32,296 nt of DNA from Burkholderiales bacterium (GCA_020354665.1 CP070653.1:1656427-1688722); one strand, 5' to 3'; counted from the first letter of the stretch, positions 15,614-23,989 are shown. The notes: generated by a model not told the origin, from the letters alone. Translations and numbers: made by a program.

Positions 15614-16516
15614 ATGGCAAAGAAGGAATACGCGTTCTACCCCGGCTGCTCGTCGCAGCTGAAGGCCTCGGCGTCGAACTACCTCACGTCGACCCAGTCG
15701 ATGTGCAAGACGCTGGACATCAAGCTCACCGAGATTCCGGACTGGAACTGCTGCAGCGCTTCGATCAGCTACACCGGTGCGAGCGAGCTCAAGCGCCACG
15801 TGCTCAACGCGCGCAACTTCGCGCTCGCCGAGAAGCACCTGCCCGGCCAGGACGTCGTGGCCACCTGCGCCGCCTGCTGGCTCAACGCGCGCGAGAGCAA
15901 GGAGAAGCTCGACGTCGACCACGAGTTCCTCGCGAAGGCCAACACGGCACTCAAGGCGGCCGGCCTCGAATACCAGGGCAAGGCCGCGATCAAGCACATG
16001 GTCGAGGTGCTGATCGAGGACTTCGGCTACCAGCAGCTCGGGCAGCCCGTGGTCAAGCCGCTCGAGGGCGTGAAGTTCGCCGGTTATGTGGGTTGCCAGA
16101 CCAACCGGCCGTTCGGCATCGCGGGCGAGTCCTACGAGAATCCGCTGTACCTCGACAAGCTGGTCGAGACCGTCGGCGCCGAGCCGATCAAGGAATACGA
16201 CCAGAAGGTCGCCTGCTGCGGCGGCGCGCTCGCGTTCTCCGAACCCGAGAAGAGCCAGAAGCAGATCCGCAACATCATCGAGTCCGCCTACGACCACGGT
16301 GCCGACATGATCGTGACGCCGTGCCCGCTGTGCCAGGCCAACGTCGAGGTCTACCAGTCCGAGATCAACCGCAAGCAGGGCACCAACTTCAACATGCCGG
16401 TGACCTACTACAGCCAGCTGATGACGGTGGCCTACGGCGGATCGGTCAAGGAGGCCGGCCTCGACGGCCACGTCATCGAGCCGACCAAGCTGATCGAGAT
16501 CGCAAAGAAGGGCTAG
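15614..16516 (+). CDS. hdrB: HdrB-like subunit with two CCG domains
   Basis: A 300-residue HdrB-family protein with two cysteine-rich CCG domains. The first has C12, C46-C47 and C85-x2-C88 (FYPGCSS, WNCCSAS, TCAACWL). The second has C161, C201-C202 and C237-x2-C240 (YVGCQTN, ACCGGALAFSEPEKSQ, TPCPLCQ). In heterodisulfide reductase these residues hold non-cubane [4Fe-4S] clusters that do disulfide chemistry; both complete sets are present here, so catalytic capacity looks intact. The ATG at 15614 is preceded by GGAGA. It ends the metallophosphoesterase-qmoAB-hdrCB run. Its physiological electron partner in this organism (quinone pool through another protein, or a soluble thiol/disulfide) cannot be read from the sequence. 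Confidence 0.93.
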   Translation: MAKKEYAFYPGCSSQLKASASNYLTSTQSMCKTLDIKLTEIPDWNCCSASISYTGASELKRHVLNARNFALAEKHLPGQDVVATCAACWLNARESKEKLDVDHEFLAKANTALKAAGLEYQGKAAIKHMVEVLIEDFGYQQLGQPVVKPLEGVKFAGYVGCQTNRPFGIAGESYENPLYLDKLVETVGAEPIKEYDQKVACCGGALAFSEPEKSQKQIRNIIESAYDHGADMIVTPCPLCQANVEVYQSEINRKQGTNFNMPVTYYSQLMTVAYGGSVKEAGLDGHVIEPTKLIEIAKKG

Positions 16517-16878
16517 CCGCCGTCCGAACGAGACCGCAGCCCACAAACCTCGCCGCCGTGAGCGCGGCTGTGCGTGCTGGGTACGGGTCGCCGGCCCTGC
16601 CGGTCCACCGGCGTCGCGCCAAGGCCGCAGGCTCCCACAGCACTGCCCGAGGGCCGATCCACGGTTCGACCCAAGACAGATAAAGCGAGCGCTTGCTCTC
16701 CTGCATAGCGCCGTTCAACTTGGATACTCGAAGGCGATCGGCTGGCGTCTGCCGAGCCTCTTCGATGCCTTTGGGGGCGCGCCAAATTGCTTATTTCAGC
16801 GCGGCATACAGATATGAAAACGCATTGCTTTGCCGGCTGCCAGGCGCTGTGCAGAATCCGCACGACGCGGAGCACACG
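16517..16878. other. Intergenic region between hdrB and the rhodanese gene
   Basis: 362 bases with no convincing gene. A short GC hairpin GCCGG-TCCA-CCGGC-type dyad lies near 16595-16612, and a near-palindrome AGCGAGCGCTTGCT lies around 16685-16698. The second half is noticeably AT-richer (about 16770-16830), which suits a promoter for the rhodanese gene; TTGCTT near 16788 could be a -35, but no good -10 is evident. No RNA gene is recognised. Confidence 0.5.
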
Positions 16879-17268
16879 ATGGACCACCTGCACCCCAAGA
16901 ATGCCTTCGAGATCATCCAGGAATCGCCGAACACGCTGCTGATCGACTGTCGTACCTCGGTCGAGTTCTTCTACGTCGGCCATCCCACCGATGCGATCAA
17001 CATCGAATGGAACACGGCGCCCGACTTCGAGGTCAACCCGCACTTCGCTGACGAGGTGCTGCGCATGGCCGGTCGCAAGGACCGGCCGATCATCCTGATT
17101 TGCCGCAGCGGGAAACGATCGGTCGACGCCGGCCTGGAGCTCGAGAAACACGGCTTCACGAACGTGAGCAACGTCCTCGAGGGATTCGAGGGGGAACTCG
17201 ACACCGATCACCACCGCGGCAACCTGGGCGGCTGGCGCAAGCACGGCCTGCCTTGGCGGCAGGTCTGA
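16879..17268 (+). CDS. Single-domain rhodanese-like sulfurtransferase
   Basis: A 129-residue rhodanese-domain protein. It has the N-terminal motif LLIDCRTSVEFFYVGHPTDA (about 20-39) and the catalytic loop CRSGKRS, whose cysteine would carry the persulfide. No signal peptide is visible, so it is cytoplasmic. Small rhodaneses in sulfur oxidisers can pass sulfane sulfur between carriers; that is a family-level expectation, not shown here. The ATG at 16879 gives a normal start of the fold; an in-frame ATG at 16693 would prepend about 60 residues without domain character. It follows the qmo-hdr operon after 362 bases and probably has its own promoter. Confidence 0.88.
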   Translation: MDHLHPKNAFEIIQESPNTLLIDCRTSVEFFYVGHPTDAINIEWNTAPDFEVNPHFADEVLRMAGRKDRPIILICRSGKRSVDAGLELEKHGFTNVSNVLEGFEGELDTDHHRGNLGGWRKHGLPWRQV

Positions 17269-17718
17269 CACCGCGCCCGGTGACGGCATCTCGCCCACAG
17301 CCGACGAGCGACTTGCGTCGGCAGCCGGCGCGTCGCAGAGGAAGCCACCCGCGGTAACCGGCCTGCCGGCTGCCGTGGCCGATGGGGCCACGCGCGCCAC
17401 CGCAGGACTGTGTATTCGACGCCAGGCCGACCCGCTCATCGCGCCGAACCGGTCGGCCTCGCTGCGGCCAAGCGTCGTGCCCCGACGCCTGTTGTGCGCC
17501 ACTCAGCGCCACCCGCTCGAGCATGCCCGCTGGCCGCGCTGTGCGCGTCGTCGATGCGCGATCCGATGCGAAATATCGGCGAGAATTCTCTTCAGCTGCC
17601 GAGGCGCGACAGGCCCGCCGCGGGCGTCGCACGATGCCGGCGGCAGCGACACGCATCGCGTTTCAACGCAGACAACAGATCATCTTCAGGGACTCGCTGG
17701 CCAGCCAGCCTTTCAGCC
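17269..17718. other. Intergenic region before the CoA-ligase gene, possible gene relic
   Basis: 450 bases without a convincing intact gene. Reading the plus frame through 17538-17670 gives AVRVVDARSDAKYR and later RRGRRTMPAAATRIAF. These weakly resemble the VVDAR...F/Y and RxGHxPGA...F elements of two-domain sulfurtransferases (SseA type). The surrounding frame is low-complexity and there is no plausible start, so at best it is a decayed remnant. No terminator or clear promoter was found. Confidence 0.35.
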
Positions 17719-19254
17719 ATGACACTGCTCGATCTCCTGCGCGTCGGCGCCGACGACGACATCGCGATTACGGCTCCGGGCCGCCCCGCGCTCGACTACC
17801 GCGGACTGCGCGCGCTGATCGCGGACACCACCGCTGCGCTCAACGCGGCCGGCATCGGACGCAACGATCGCGTCGCGATCGTGCTGCCGAACGGTCCCGA
17901 GATGGCGACCTGCTTCCTCGCCTGCGCGTCGGCGGTGACCAGCGCGCCGCTGAACCCCGCGTACCGTGTCGACGAGTTCGAGTTCTACCTGACCGACCTG
18001 CAGGCCAAGGCCTTGATCGTCGAGCGCGGCAGCAAGTCGCCGGCGATCGAAGCCGCGCGCTCGCTCGGCGTGCGAATCATCGAACTGACGGTGGCCGACG
18101 GTGCGCGGGCCGGCCAGTTCACGCTCGACGCGGGTGCGGCGGCTGCGTGCGCAAACGGCGGACCGTCGGAAGCCGACGACGTCGCGATGGTGCTGCACAC
18201 GTCGGGCACGACATCGAAGCCGAAGCGGGTGCCGCTCTCGGTCGCGAACCTGTGTGCGTCGGCCCGCCATATCGGCGCCACGTTGCAGTTCACGCCCCAC
18301 GACGTCGGCCTGAACATCATGCCGCTGTTCCACATCCACGGGCTGATCGCCGGCATCCTGGCGCCGCTCGCGGCCGGCTCGCGCGTGTTCTGCACGCCGG
18401 GATTCAACGCGCTGCGCTTCTTCGCGTGGATGGACGAGTCGAAACCGACCTGGTACACCGCAGTGCCGACGATGCACCTGGCGATCGCGACGCGCGGCAA
18501 ACACAATGCGGCCGTCCTCGCGCGCCACCAGCTGCGCTTCGTGCGCTCGTCGTCGTCGGCGCTGCCGCCGCAACTGATCGACCAGCTCGAGACGATGTTC
18601 AGGGCGCCGCTGATCGAGTCCTACGGCATGACCGAGGCAACGCATCAGATGGCGTCGAACCCGCTGCCGCCGCTGCCGCGCAAGCGCGGCACGGTCGGCC
18701 CCGCCGCGGGGCCGCAGGTGCGCATCCGCGGCGACGACGGCAGCTTCCTCGGCCCCGGCGAGCCCGGCGAGATCGTGATCCGCGGACCCAACGTGACCCG
18801 CGGCTACGAGAGCAACCCGAAGGCGAACGCCGAGGCGTTCGTCGACGGCTGGTTCCGCACCGGCGACCAGGGCGTGATGGACGCCGACGGCTACGTGAGC
18901 ATCACCGGGAGGTTGAAGGAGATCATCAACCGCGGTGGCGAGAAGGTGAGCCCGCGCGAAATCGACGAGATCCTGCTCGACCACGTCTCGGTGCACCAGG
19001 TCGTGGTCTTCGGCGCGCCGCACAAGCGCCTCGGCGAGGAGGTGGCCGCGATGGTCGTGCTGCACGAAGGCCACGAGTGCACCGAGCGCGAGCTGCAGCA
19101 GTTCGTCGCGCAGCGCGTGGCCTCGTTCAAGGTACCGAAGAAGATCCTGTTCGTCGACGAGCTGCCGAAAGGCGCGACCGGCAAGCTGCAGCGCATCGGT
19201 CTGGCGCAACGGATCGGCCTGGGCTTCGGCTCGTACGTCGCCGGCGAATTCTGA
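17719..19254 (+). CDS. AMP-forming acyl-CoA synthetase, oxalate-CoA-ligase-like
   Basis: A 511-residue adenylate-forming enzyme. The phosphate-binding loop is HTSGTTSKPKRVPLS, followed by MPLFHIHGLIAGIL, TWYTAVPTMH, the A5 motif SYGMTEATHQMASNPLP, the A8 hinge GRLKEIINRGGEKVSP and the C-terminal catalytic lysine in GATGKLQR. The TSGTTSKPK loop and the TEATHQMASNPLP segment are closer to oxalyl-CoA synthetases (AAE3/Pcs60 type) than to generic fatty-acyl-CoA ligases. The expected reaction is carboxylate plus ATP plus CoA to acyl-CoA, AMP and PPi. The ATG at 17719 begins the fold directly, although no strong ribosome site precedes it. It is followed two bases later by a PanE-like gene, so they are co-translated. 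The oxalate specificity is inferred. Confidence 0.88.
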   Translation: MTLLDLLRVGADDDIAITAPGRPALDYRGLRALIADTTAALNAAGIGRNDRVAIVLPNGPEMATCFLACASAVTSAPLNPAYRVDEFEFYLTDLQAKALIVERGSKSPAIEAARSLGVRIIELTVADGARAGQFTLDAGAAAACANGGPSEADDVAMVLHTSGTTSKPKRVPLSVANLCASARHIGATLQFTPHDVGLNIMPLFHIHGLIAGILAPLAAGSRVFCTPGFNALRFFAWMDESKPTWYTAVPTMHLAIATRGKHNAAVLARHQLRFVRSSSSALPPQLIDQLETMFRAPLIESYGMTEATHQMASNPLPPLPRKRGTVGPAAGPQVRIRGDDGSFLGPGEPGEIVIRGPNVTRGYESNPKANAEAFVDGWFRTGDQGVMDADGYVSITGRLKEIINRGGEKVSPREIDEILLDHVSVHQVVVFGAPHKRLGEEVAAMVVLHEGHECTERELQQFVAQRVASFKVPKKILFVDELPKGATGKLQRIGLAQRIGLGFGSYVAGEF

Positions 19255-19256
19255 CG

Positions 19257-20264
19257 ATGAAATACGCCATCGTCGGCGCCGGCGCGATCGGTGGCTACCT
19301 CGGTGCGAAGCTGGCGCTCGCCGGCGAGGACGTCACTTTCATCGCGCGACGCAAGAATCTCGCCGCGATCAACGCCCGCGGCTTCCGGCTCGTGCTGCCC
19401 GACGGCAGCGAGCAGCATGCGCGTAGCGTGCGCGCGGTGCAGGACATGGCCGAGGCCGGACCGCAGGACGCGGTGCTGCTGACCACCAAGGCGCACCAGG
19501 TGCGCGAGCTGCTGCCGGGCCTGCGCGCGCTGTTCGGCCCGGCCACGATGGTCGTCACGATGATCAACGGCGTGCCATGGTGGTACTTCCAGAAGCTCGG
19601 CGGACCGTACGACGGCCGCACGCTGTCGAGCGTCGACCCCGACGGCGCGCTTGCCGCGGGCATCGAGACCGAGCGCATCATCGGCAGCATCGTCTACCCG
19701 GCGTCGGAGTTGGTCGAGCCCGGCCTCGTCAAGGTCATCGAGGGCAACCGCTTTACGCTCGGCGAGCTCGACGGCCAGCGTACGCCGCGCATCGAAGCAC
19801 TGAGCAAGTCGATGATGGCCGCCGGGTTCAAGGCACCGGTGTCGCGCGACATCCGCTCCGAGATCTGGGTCAAGCTGTGGGGCAACCTCAGCTTCAACCC
19901 GATCAGCGCGCTGACGCACGCGACGCTCGAGGACATCTGCCGCTTCCCGCCGAGCCGCGAGCTGGCGGCGCGGATGATGACCGAGGCGAAGGCGGTGGGC
20001 GAAAGGCTCGGCGTCGAGTTCAAGGTCTCGCTCGAGCAGCGCATCGCGGGCGCCGAGGCGGTGGGAGCGCACAAGACGTCGATGCTGCAGGACGTCGAGC
20101 ACGGCCGCACGCTCGAACTGCAGGCGCTGGTGGGCAGCGTCGTCGAGTTGGCGCGCATCACCGATACGCCGACGCCGACGATCGATGCGATCCATGCGGC
20201 CACCGCGCTGCTGGCCAAGACGCTGGCCGATCGAGGCGGGCGCCTCGAGGTGCAACCGGTCTGA
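19257..20264 (+). CDS. Ketopantoate-reductase-family (PanE/ApbA-like) oxidoreductase
   Basis: A 335-residue NADPH-dependent 2-oxoacid reductase-family protein. The N-terminal dinucleotide fold starts at once with VGAGAIGGYLGAKLALAG (6-23). TTKAHQ near residue 80 is the conserved lysine region, and NGVPWWY follows the next strand. The C-terminal helical domain includes SEIWVKLWGNLSFNPISALT and a late HKTSMLQDVEHGR motif typical of the family. It starts two bases after the CoA-ligase stop. PanE itself makes pantoate for CoA synthesis, but many paralogs act on other 2-oxoacids. With a CoA ligase beside it and a fumarylacetoacetate-hydrolase-family gene converging on it, a small organic-acid pathway seems as likely as pantothenate synthesis. 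Confidence 0.88.
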   Translation: MKYAIVGAGAIGGYLGAKLALAGEDVTFIARRKNLAAINARGFRLVLPDGSEQHARSVRAVQDMAEAGPQDAVLLTTKAHQVRELLPGLRALFGPATMVVTMINGVPWWYFQKLGGPYDGRTLSSVDPDGALAAGIETERIIGSIVYPASELVEPGLVKVIEGNRFTLGELDGQRTPRIEALSKSMMAAGFKAPVSRDIRSEIWVKLWGNLSFNPISALTHATLEDICRFPPSRELAARMMTEAKAVGERLGVEFKVSLEQRIAGAEAVGAHKTSMLQDVEHGRTLELQALVGSVVELARITDTPTPTIDAIHAATALLAKTLADRGGRLEVQPV

Positions 20265-20307
20265 GGGCGGCAGTGCCGGCGGCGAGGGCCGGGGTCGCCC
20301 GGTTGCT

Positions 20308-21075
20308 TCAGCCGTAGCGGTTCGCGAGGATGCCGAGGCCGTCGATCTCGACCTCGACCTCGCTGCCGGGGCGCATCGGCAGGCTGCCGACCGAAGTGCC
20401 GCAGAGGATCACGTCACCCGGCTCGAGCGTCATGTCGTGAGACAGCTGCGACAGCAGTTCGGGCGGCGCAAAGATCATGTCGGCCAGCGGGTAGTTCTGC
20501 CGCTCGCGGCCGTTGACCCGGGTGTGCACCGACGCGCTGGTCCAGTTGAAGTCGGTGTCGATCCACGGACCGAGCGCGCCGAAGGTGTCGAAGCTCTTCG
20601 CGCGCGACCACTGCGCGAAGCTCGGGTCGCGCGTGATCAGCTCCATCGCGGTGACGTCGTTGGCAATCGTGCAGCCGAGCAGGTGGGCACGTGCGTCGGC
20701 CGCGGCCACCGCACGCATCGTGCGGCCGATGACGAGCGCGAGCTCGCCCTCGTAGAACACCGCGCCGTCGTAGCTGGCCGGCTTCAGCACCGGCTGCCGG
20801 TGCGCCGACAGGCTACTCGGCGCGCGCAGGGCGTAGAGCGGCTCGGCGGGAACGGTCTGCTGCTGCTTGGCCGCGAGCGCGTGAAAATTCTTCCACAGCG
20901 CGATCACCTTCGACGGCTGCACCGGCGGCAACCAGTCGACCGCATCGAGTGCGACGGGCTCACCGTGATCGCGCCACTCGCCGAACGGCGACCCGTCGAC
21001 CGGCCGCGCCGCGTCACCGTCGACGCGGGCGTAGCGGGGGCGACCGTCGCGGTCGCGCATGCGCAGCCATCGCAT
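20308..21075 (-). CDS. Fumarylacetoacetate hydrolase family protein
   Basis: A 255-residue FAH-family enzyme. The N-terminal lid is followed by the metal-binding core: FYEGELALVIGRTMR (107-121, with E109 and E111), then GCTIANDVTAMELITRD (134-150, with D140), and later KSFDTFGALGPWI and GDVILCGTSVG. Members cleave or isomerise C-C bonds in beta-diketo or hydroxymuconate-type acids, or decarboxylate oxaloacetate. The ATG at 21075 is used; an ATG at 21060 is possible. It converges on the PanE-like gene, with 43 bases between the stops. The exact substrate cannot be assigned. Confidence 0.88.
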   Translation of the reverse strand: MRWLRMRDRDGRPRYARVDGDAARPVDGSPFGEWRDHGEPVALDAVDWLPPVQPSKVIALWKNFHALAAKQQQTVPAEPLYALRAPSSLSAHRQPVLKPASYDGAVFYEGELALVIGRTMRAVAAADARAHLLGCTIANDVTAMELITRDPSFAQWSRAKSFDTFGALGPWIDTDFNWTSASVHTRVNGRERQNYPLADMIFAPPELLSQLSHDMTLEPGDVILCGTSVGSLPMRPGSEVEVEIDGLGILANRYG

Positions 21076-21134
21076 GGGCCGATCCTACGCGCTCCAGCAA
21101 CGGCCGGCGGCGCCGCGCCGCCGCACGCTGGTCG

Positions 21135-21539
21135 CTACCGCTCGCGCTGCTTGCGCGCGCTGCCGCGCACCTGCTCCACCGGGTAGCGCTGCGCGTTGGC
21201 GCGCAGCTTCGTCGCCACCGCCTCATCGAGATCGACGTCAAGCACGGCCGCCAGCCGCACGAGGTAGATCAGCACGTCGGCCAGTTCATCGCGCACCGCG
21301 CGCGCGGTCGCCGGGTCCCTTGCCACGGCGTGCGATGCTTCCTCGGTCAACCACTGGAAGATCTCGCTCAACTCACCCGCCTCGCCGGTGAGCGCCATCA
21401 CGAGGTTCTTGGGCGAATGGAACTGGTCCCAGTCGCGCGCGCGCACGAAGCGCTCGACCGCAGACTGCAACCCCGACACGTCGACCAACAGCTGGGCGGC
21501 CCGATCGGCGCCGCCCGACCCGGCGCTAGATGTCGACAT
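21135..21539 (-). CDS. MazG-like nucleotide pyrophosphohydrolase
   Basis: A 134-residue all-alpha NTP pyrophosphohydrolase of the MazG / dCTPase-like family. The metal-binding motif EAGELSEIFQWLTEE and the later DELADVLIYLVRLA give the E-x2-E...E-x2-D arrangement. The C-terminal motif KLRANAQRYPVEQVRG is also typical. The likely role is removing non-canonical or excess dNTPs. The ATG at 21539 overlaps the end of the upstream YkgJ-type gene by 14 bases. Longer in-frame starts upstream translate low-complexity text antisense to nothing meaningful and were rejected. Confidence 0.85.
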   Translation of the reverse strand: MSTSSAGSGGADRAAQLLVDVSGLQSAVERFVRARDWDQFHSPKNLVMALTGEAGELSEIFQWLTEEASHAVARDPATARAVRDELADVLIYLVRLAAVLDVDLDEAVATKLRANAQRYPVEQVRGSARKQRER

Positions 21540-22428
21540 AAGCGCCGCCTTCGTCGTCCTCACTCGCCAGCCGCTCCGCGGCCTCGCGTTCCAGGCGAGC
21601 ACGCTGTTCATGGACTCGCGCGCGGCGCTGCTCGACGCTGTCGCTGCGCATCGGGATCGACACTTCGCCAAACAGCACCTGGCGCAGGAACCGGTAGCCG
21701 AACTGCAGCAGCGCATAGTCATCGACCAACGTATCGCGCAACTCCTCATCCGGCAGCTCGAACATCTGGCCGAACGATTCGCTGGCGACGAACGAGCGGA
21801 AACGGTCGACGTCATAGCAGGTCATGAAGAACAGCTCGAGGCTGCGCTTGGAGGGCTTGCCGATCGTCGGCCCGGAACTCTTCTTCTTCAGGATCAGCTG
21901 GCGCCAGCCGCGCGCCAGGTCGTCATACGCAACGACTCCCTGCTCGGCACGGTATTCATCGATGGTCTGCGTGCGCGGCTCCTGGTGTCCCAGGCAATGG
22001 TCCTCGCGCACGATCGCGTAGTACTGGCGGTCGACCACCTCGTCCTGCCTGCGCATCGACAGCAGTGCGACGGGGTAGTAGCGGCAAGCGGTGGGGCGGT
22101 CTTCGTAGACGCTGCACCCCTCGGGGTTCATGAAGCGGCACGCGGTGCCGCCTTCGACGGGCTTGAGCTTGACGCCGGCGATGCCGTCCTTCTCCATCTC
22201 GTAGGGCACCGTGTAGTCGCGCAGGAACTCCCATGAGGCCACCCCGAGCCGCTGCTTCAGGCGCACGATGTCCACCGGCGTCAGCGCGATGTCGATGTTG
22301 CTGCAGCAGGCGTTCCAGCAGGCGATGCCCTTGCGGCACTGGAATTGCAGCCTGGCGTCGCCTTCGAGTGACTCCGGCGTCACGGGACTTTGCGGAAAGG
22401 GCGATGAATCGATCGGTAGCTCGCTCAT
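21526..22428 (-). CDS. YkgJ-family cysteine-cluster protein
   Basis: A 300-residue protein with the CxxxCxxCC-type cluster of the YkgJ family. It has C31, C37, C41 and C42 (QCRKGIACWNACC), then CRFMNPEGCSVYEDRPTACR and a later HCLGH, probably binding zinc or an iron-sulfur cluster. The C-terminal part (MTCYDVDRFRSFVASESFGQ, RFLRQVLFGEV) is helical and ends in a charged tail. Function is unknown for the family. The ATG at 22428 is chosen for fit to the domain; an in-frame ATG at 22512 is possible. Its 3' end overlaps the MazG-like gene. Confidence 0.82.
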   Translation of the reverse strand: MSELPIDSSPFPQSPVTPESLEGDARLQFQCRKGIACWNACCSNIDIALTPVDIVRLKQRLGVASWEFLRDYTVPYEMEKDGIAGVKLKPVEGGTACRFMNPEGCSVYEDRPTACRYYPVALLSMRRQDEVVDRQYYAIVREDHCLGHQEPRTQTIDEYRAEQGVVAYDDLARGWRQLILKKKSSGPTIGKPSKRSLELFFMTCYDVDRFRSFVASESFGQMFELPDEELRDTLVDDYALLQFGYRFLRQVLFGEVSIPMRSDSVEQRRARVHEQRARLEREAAERLASEDDEGGAYVDI

Positions 22429-22622
22429 GGCGCGTTTGGATTCGCGAAGTAAAGAAGATGCCCGACGCTCGCTTGCAGCTGGAGCGCCCTCACCATACCG
22501 CGGCAACGACATCGATGCATGCCGCCTCGGCAGAAACCTTCAGGCTGCTCATTGGCGGGCAGGTGGTCCTTTCGGCGTGTGCCTCGAGCCGGGACGTGCG
22601 ACAGCGATCCGCGGCGCGCCGC

Positions 22623-22645
22623 GGCTCTGCCGCGAGCGCAGAGCC
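22623..22645. repeat. Perfect 8-bp-arm hairpin between fccB and the ykgJ-like gene
   Basis: GGCTCTGC at 22623-22630 pairs perfectly with GCAGAGCC at 22638-22645 across a 7-base loop. It lies 55 bases beyond the fccB stop, in the otherwise gene-free stretch 22429-22699. There is no T-run on either side. It may be part of a transcription-end region or a protein site. Confidence 0.5.
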
Positions 22646-22663
22646 AGGCACCGCTCGAAGGCA

Positions 22664-22693
22664 GCGCCGTTGCCCCTCGAAGGGCTCCGGCGC
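22664..22693 (-). terminator. Hairpin just after fccB, possible terminator without T-run
   Basis: GCGCCG (22664-22669) pairs with CGGCGC (22688-22693), and inside it GCCC (2272-type inner arm at 22672-22675) pairs with GGGC (22682-22685) around a 6-base loop. This gives ten base pairs with one symmetric internal loop, starting seven bases after the fccB stop on the minus strand. No U-run follows, so termination would have to be Rho-assisted, or the hairpin only protects the 3' end. Confidence 0.4.
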
Positions 22694-22699
22694 CCGGTC

Positions 22700-23989
22700 T
22701 CACGTCGACATTTCGGTCAGGATGTTATTGATCCAGCTCTTCGCGTAGACCGCCTCGGCCTCGGACAGGTCCGGCGACACGCCACCGCTGTTGGGCACGG
22801 AGACGATCGCCCCATCCTTGATCGTGTACACCGCCGCCACGCTGACGGCTTCCGTGGGAGAGATCTGGCTGTAGCAGGTGTTCAGGCCCGACAGCTGGAT
22901 CGTCTCCCGGCCGTTCATCAGCGCAACGATGTTGGTAGCGCAGACTTTCGCCTCCGAATTGGCCGAGAAGCCCGATTTGGGCATCGCCCCGGCAATGCAG
23001 GCATCACCGATCACGTGCACGTCCTTCGCCAGCGTCGACTCGAAGGTCGTGGTGTCGACGGGACACCAGCGCTTGTCGGGTCCGATCAGTCCGGCGTTGC
23101 GCGCGATGTCGCCGGCACGCTGCGGCGGGATGACGTTGATGACGTCGCCCTTCACATCCTCCAAACCCTCGACCGAAACCGTCATGTTTCTCGCATTCAC
23201 GGCCGTCACTCGCTTGGCGCCTTGGTACTCGATCAGGCCAGCGTAATGCTTGGCCCAGCCCTTGCGGAACAGGCCGCCCTTGGAGGCGATGTCCGGGTTG
23301 GCGTCGAGCACGATCACCTTGGAGCGCGGCTTGTGCTGCTTCAGGTACATCGCGATCATCGTCGCGCGCTCGTAAGGTCCGGGCGGACAACGGAACGGCA
23401 TCTGCGGGACGGCGATGACGACGACGCCACCGTCACGCATGTTCTCGAGCTGCTTGCGCAGCAGCATCGTCTGCGGGCCGGCTTTCCAAGAATGCGGCAT
23501 CACCTGCGGCGTCGTCGCGGGGTCGTAGCCGGCGATCTCCTCGAACCGGAAGTCGATGCCCGGCGACAGCACCAGGCGGTCGTAATTGAAGCTGCCGCCG
23601 CCGACGGTCACTGTCTTCTTGGTCGCGTCGATCGCGGTGACGGTGTCATGCACCACCTTGACGCCGTGGTTGGCCGCCAGCTTGTCGTAGCCGATGGTCA
23701 GGCTCGACAGGTTGGGCAGCAGCCCGCCAAGGTAGAGGTTGCTGTACGGACACGACACGAACTGCCGCTCGCGCTCGACGAGCACGACCTCGATGCTCGG
23801 GTCGAGCATGCGGACGTACTTCGCAGCGATCGTGCCGCCGTATCCGCCACCGACCACGACCACACGCCTGCCGCTGCTCTTGGCCGTCGGCAGGCTGCTG
23901 CCGCCCATCGGCAAGGCACCGCATCCGGCCAGCGTCGCGCCCGAAGCCGCCGACAGGACCTTGAGGAAACTCCTACGATCGAATGTCAT
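22700..23989 (-). CDS. fccB: Flavocytochrome c sulfide dehydrogenase, flavoprotein subunit
   Basis: A 429-residue FCC flavoprotein. The N terminus is a Tat signal (DRRSFLKVLSAASG). FAD binding is shown by RVVVVGGGYGGTIAAKYVR (42-60). C80 (QFVSCPYSN) sits where Allochromatium FccB attaches FAD covalently (Cys42 of the mature protein). C201 (FRCPPGPYER) and C372 (NTCYSQI) match its active-site disulfide (Cys161/Cys337) in context and spacing. It oxidises sulfide in the periplasm and passes electrons to FccA. LAGC at residues 20-23 also reads as a lipobox. It lies 13 bases after fccA. Stand-alone FCC-like paralogs exist, but the cytochrome partner next door supports fccAB. Confidence 0.93.
   Translation of the reverse strand: MTFDRRSFLKVLSAASGATLAGCGALPMGGSSLPTAKSSGRRVVVVGGGYGGTIAAKYVRMLDPSIEVVLVERERQFVSCPYSNLYLGGLLPNLSSLTIGYDKLAANHGVKVVHDTVTAIDATKKTVTVGGGSFNYDRLVLSPGIDFRFEEIAGYDPATTPQVMPHSWKAGPQTMLLRKQLENMRDGGVVVIAVPQMPFRCPPGPYERATMIAMYLKQHKPRSKVIVLDANPDIASKGGLFRKGWAKHYAGLIEYQGAKRVTAVNARNMTVSVEGLEDVKGDVINVIPPQRAGDIARNAGLIGPDKRWCPVDTTTFESTLAKDVHVIGDACIAGAMPKSGFSANSEAKVCATNIVALMNGRETIQLSGLNTCYSQISPTEAVSVAAVYTIKDGAIVSVPNSGGVSPDLSEAEAVYAKSWINNILTEMST

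Noticed and set aside
17382-20264. A single 960-codon frame spanning the CoA ligase and PanE-like genes
   Set aside because: It reads the ligase in the wrong frame and then happens to join the PanE frame; the ligase and PanE each have their own start and full domains.
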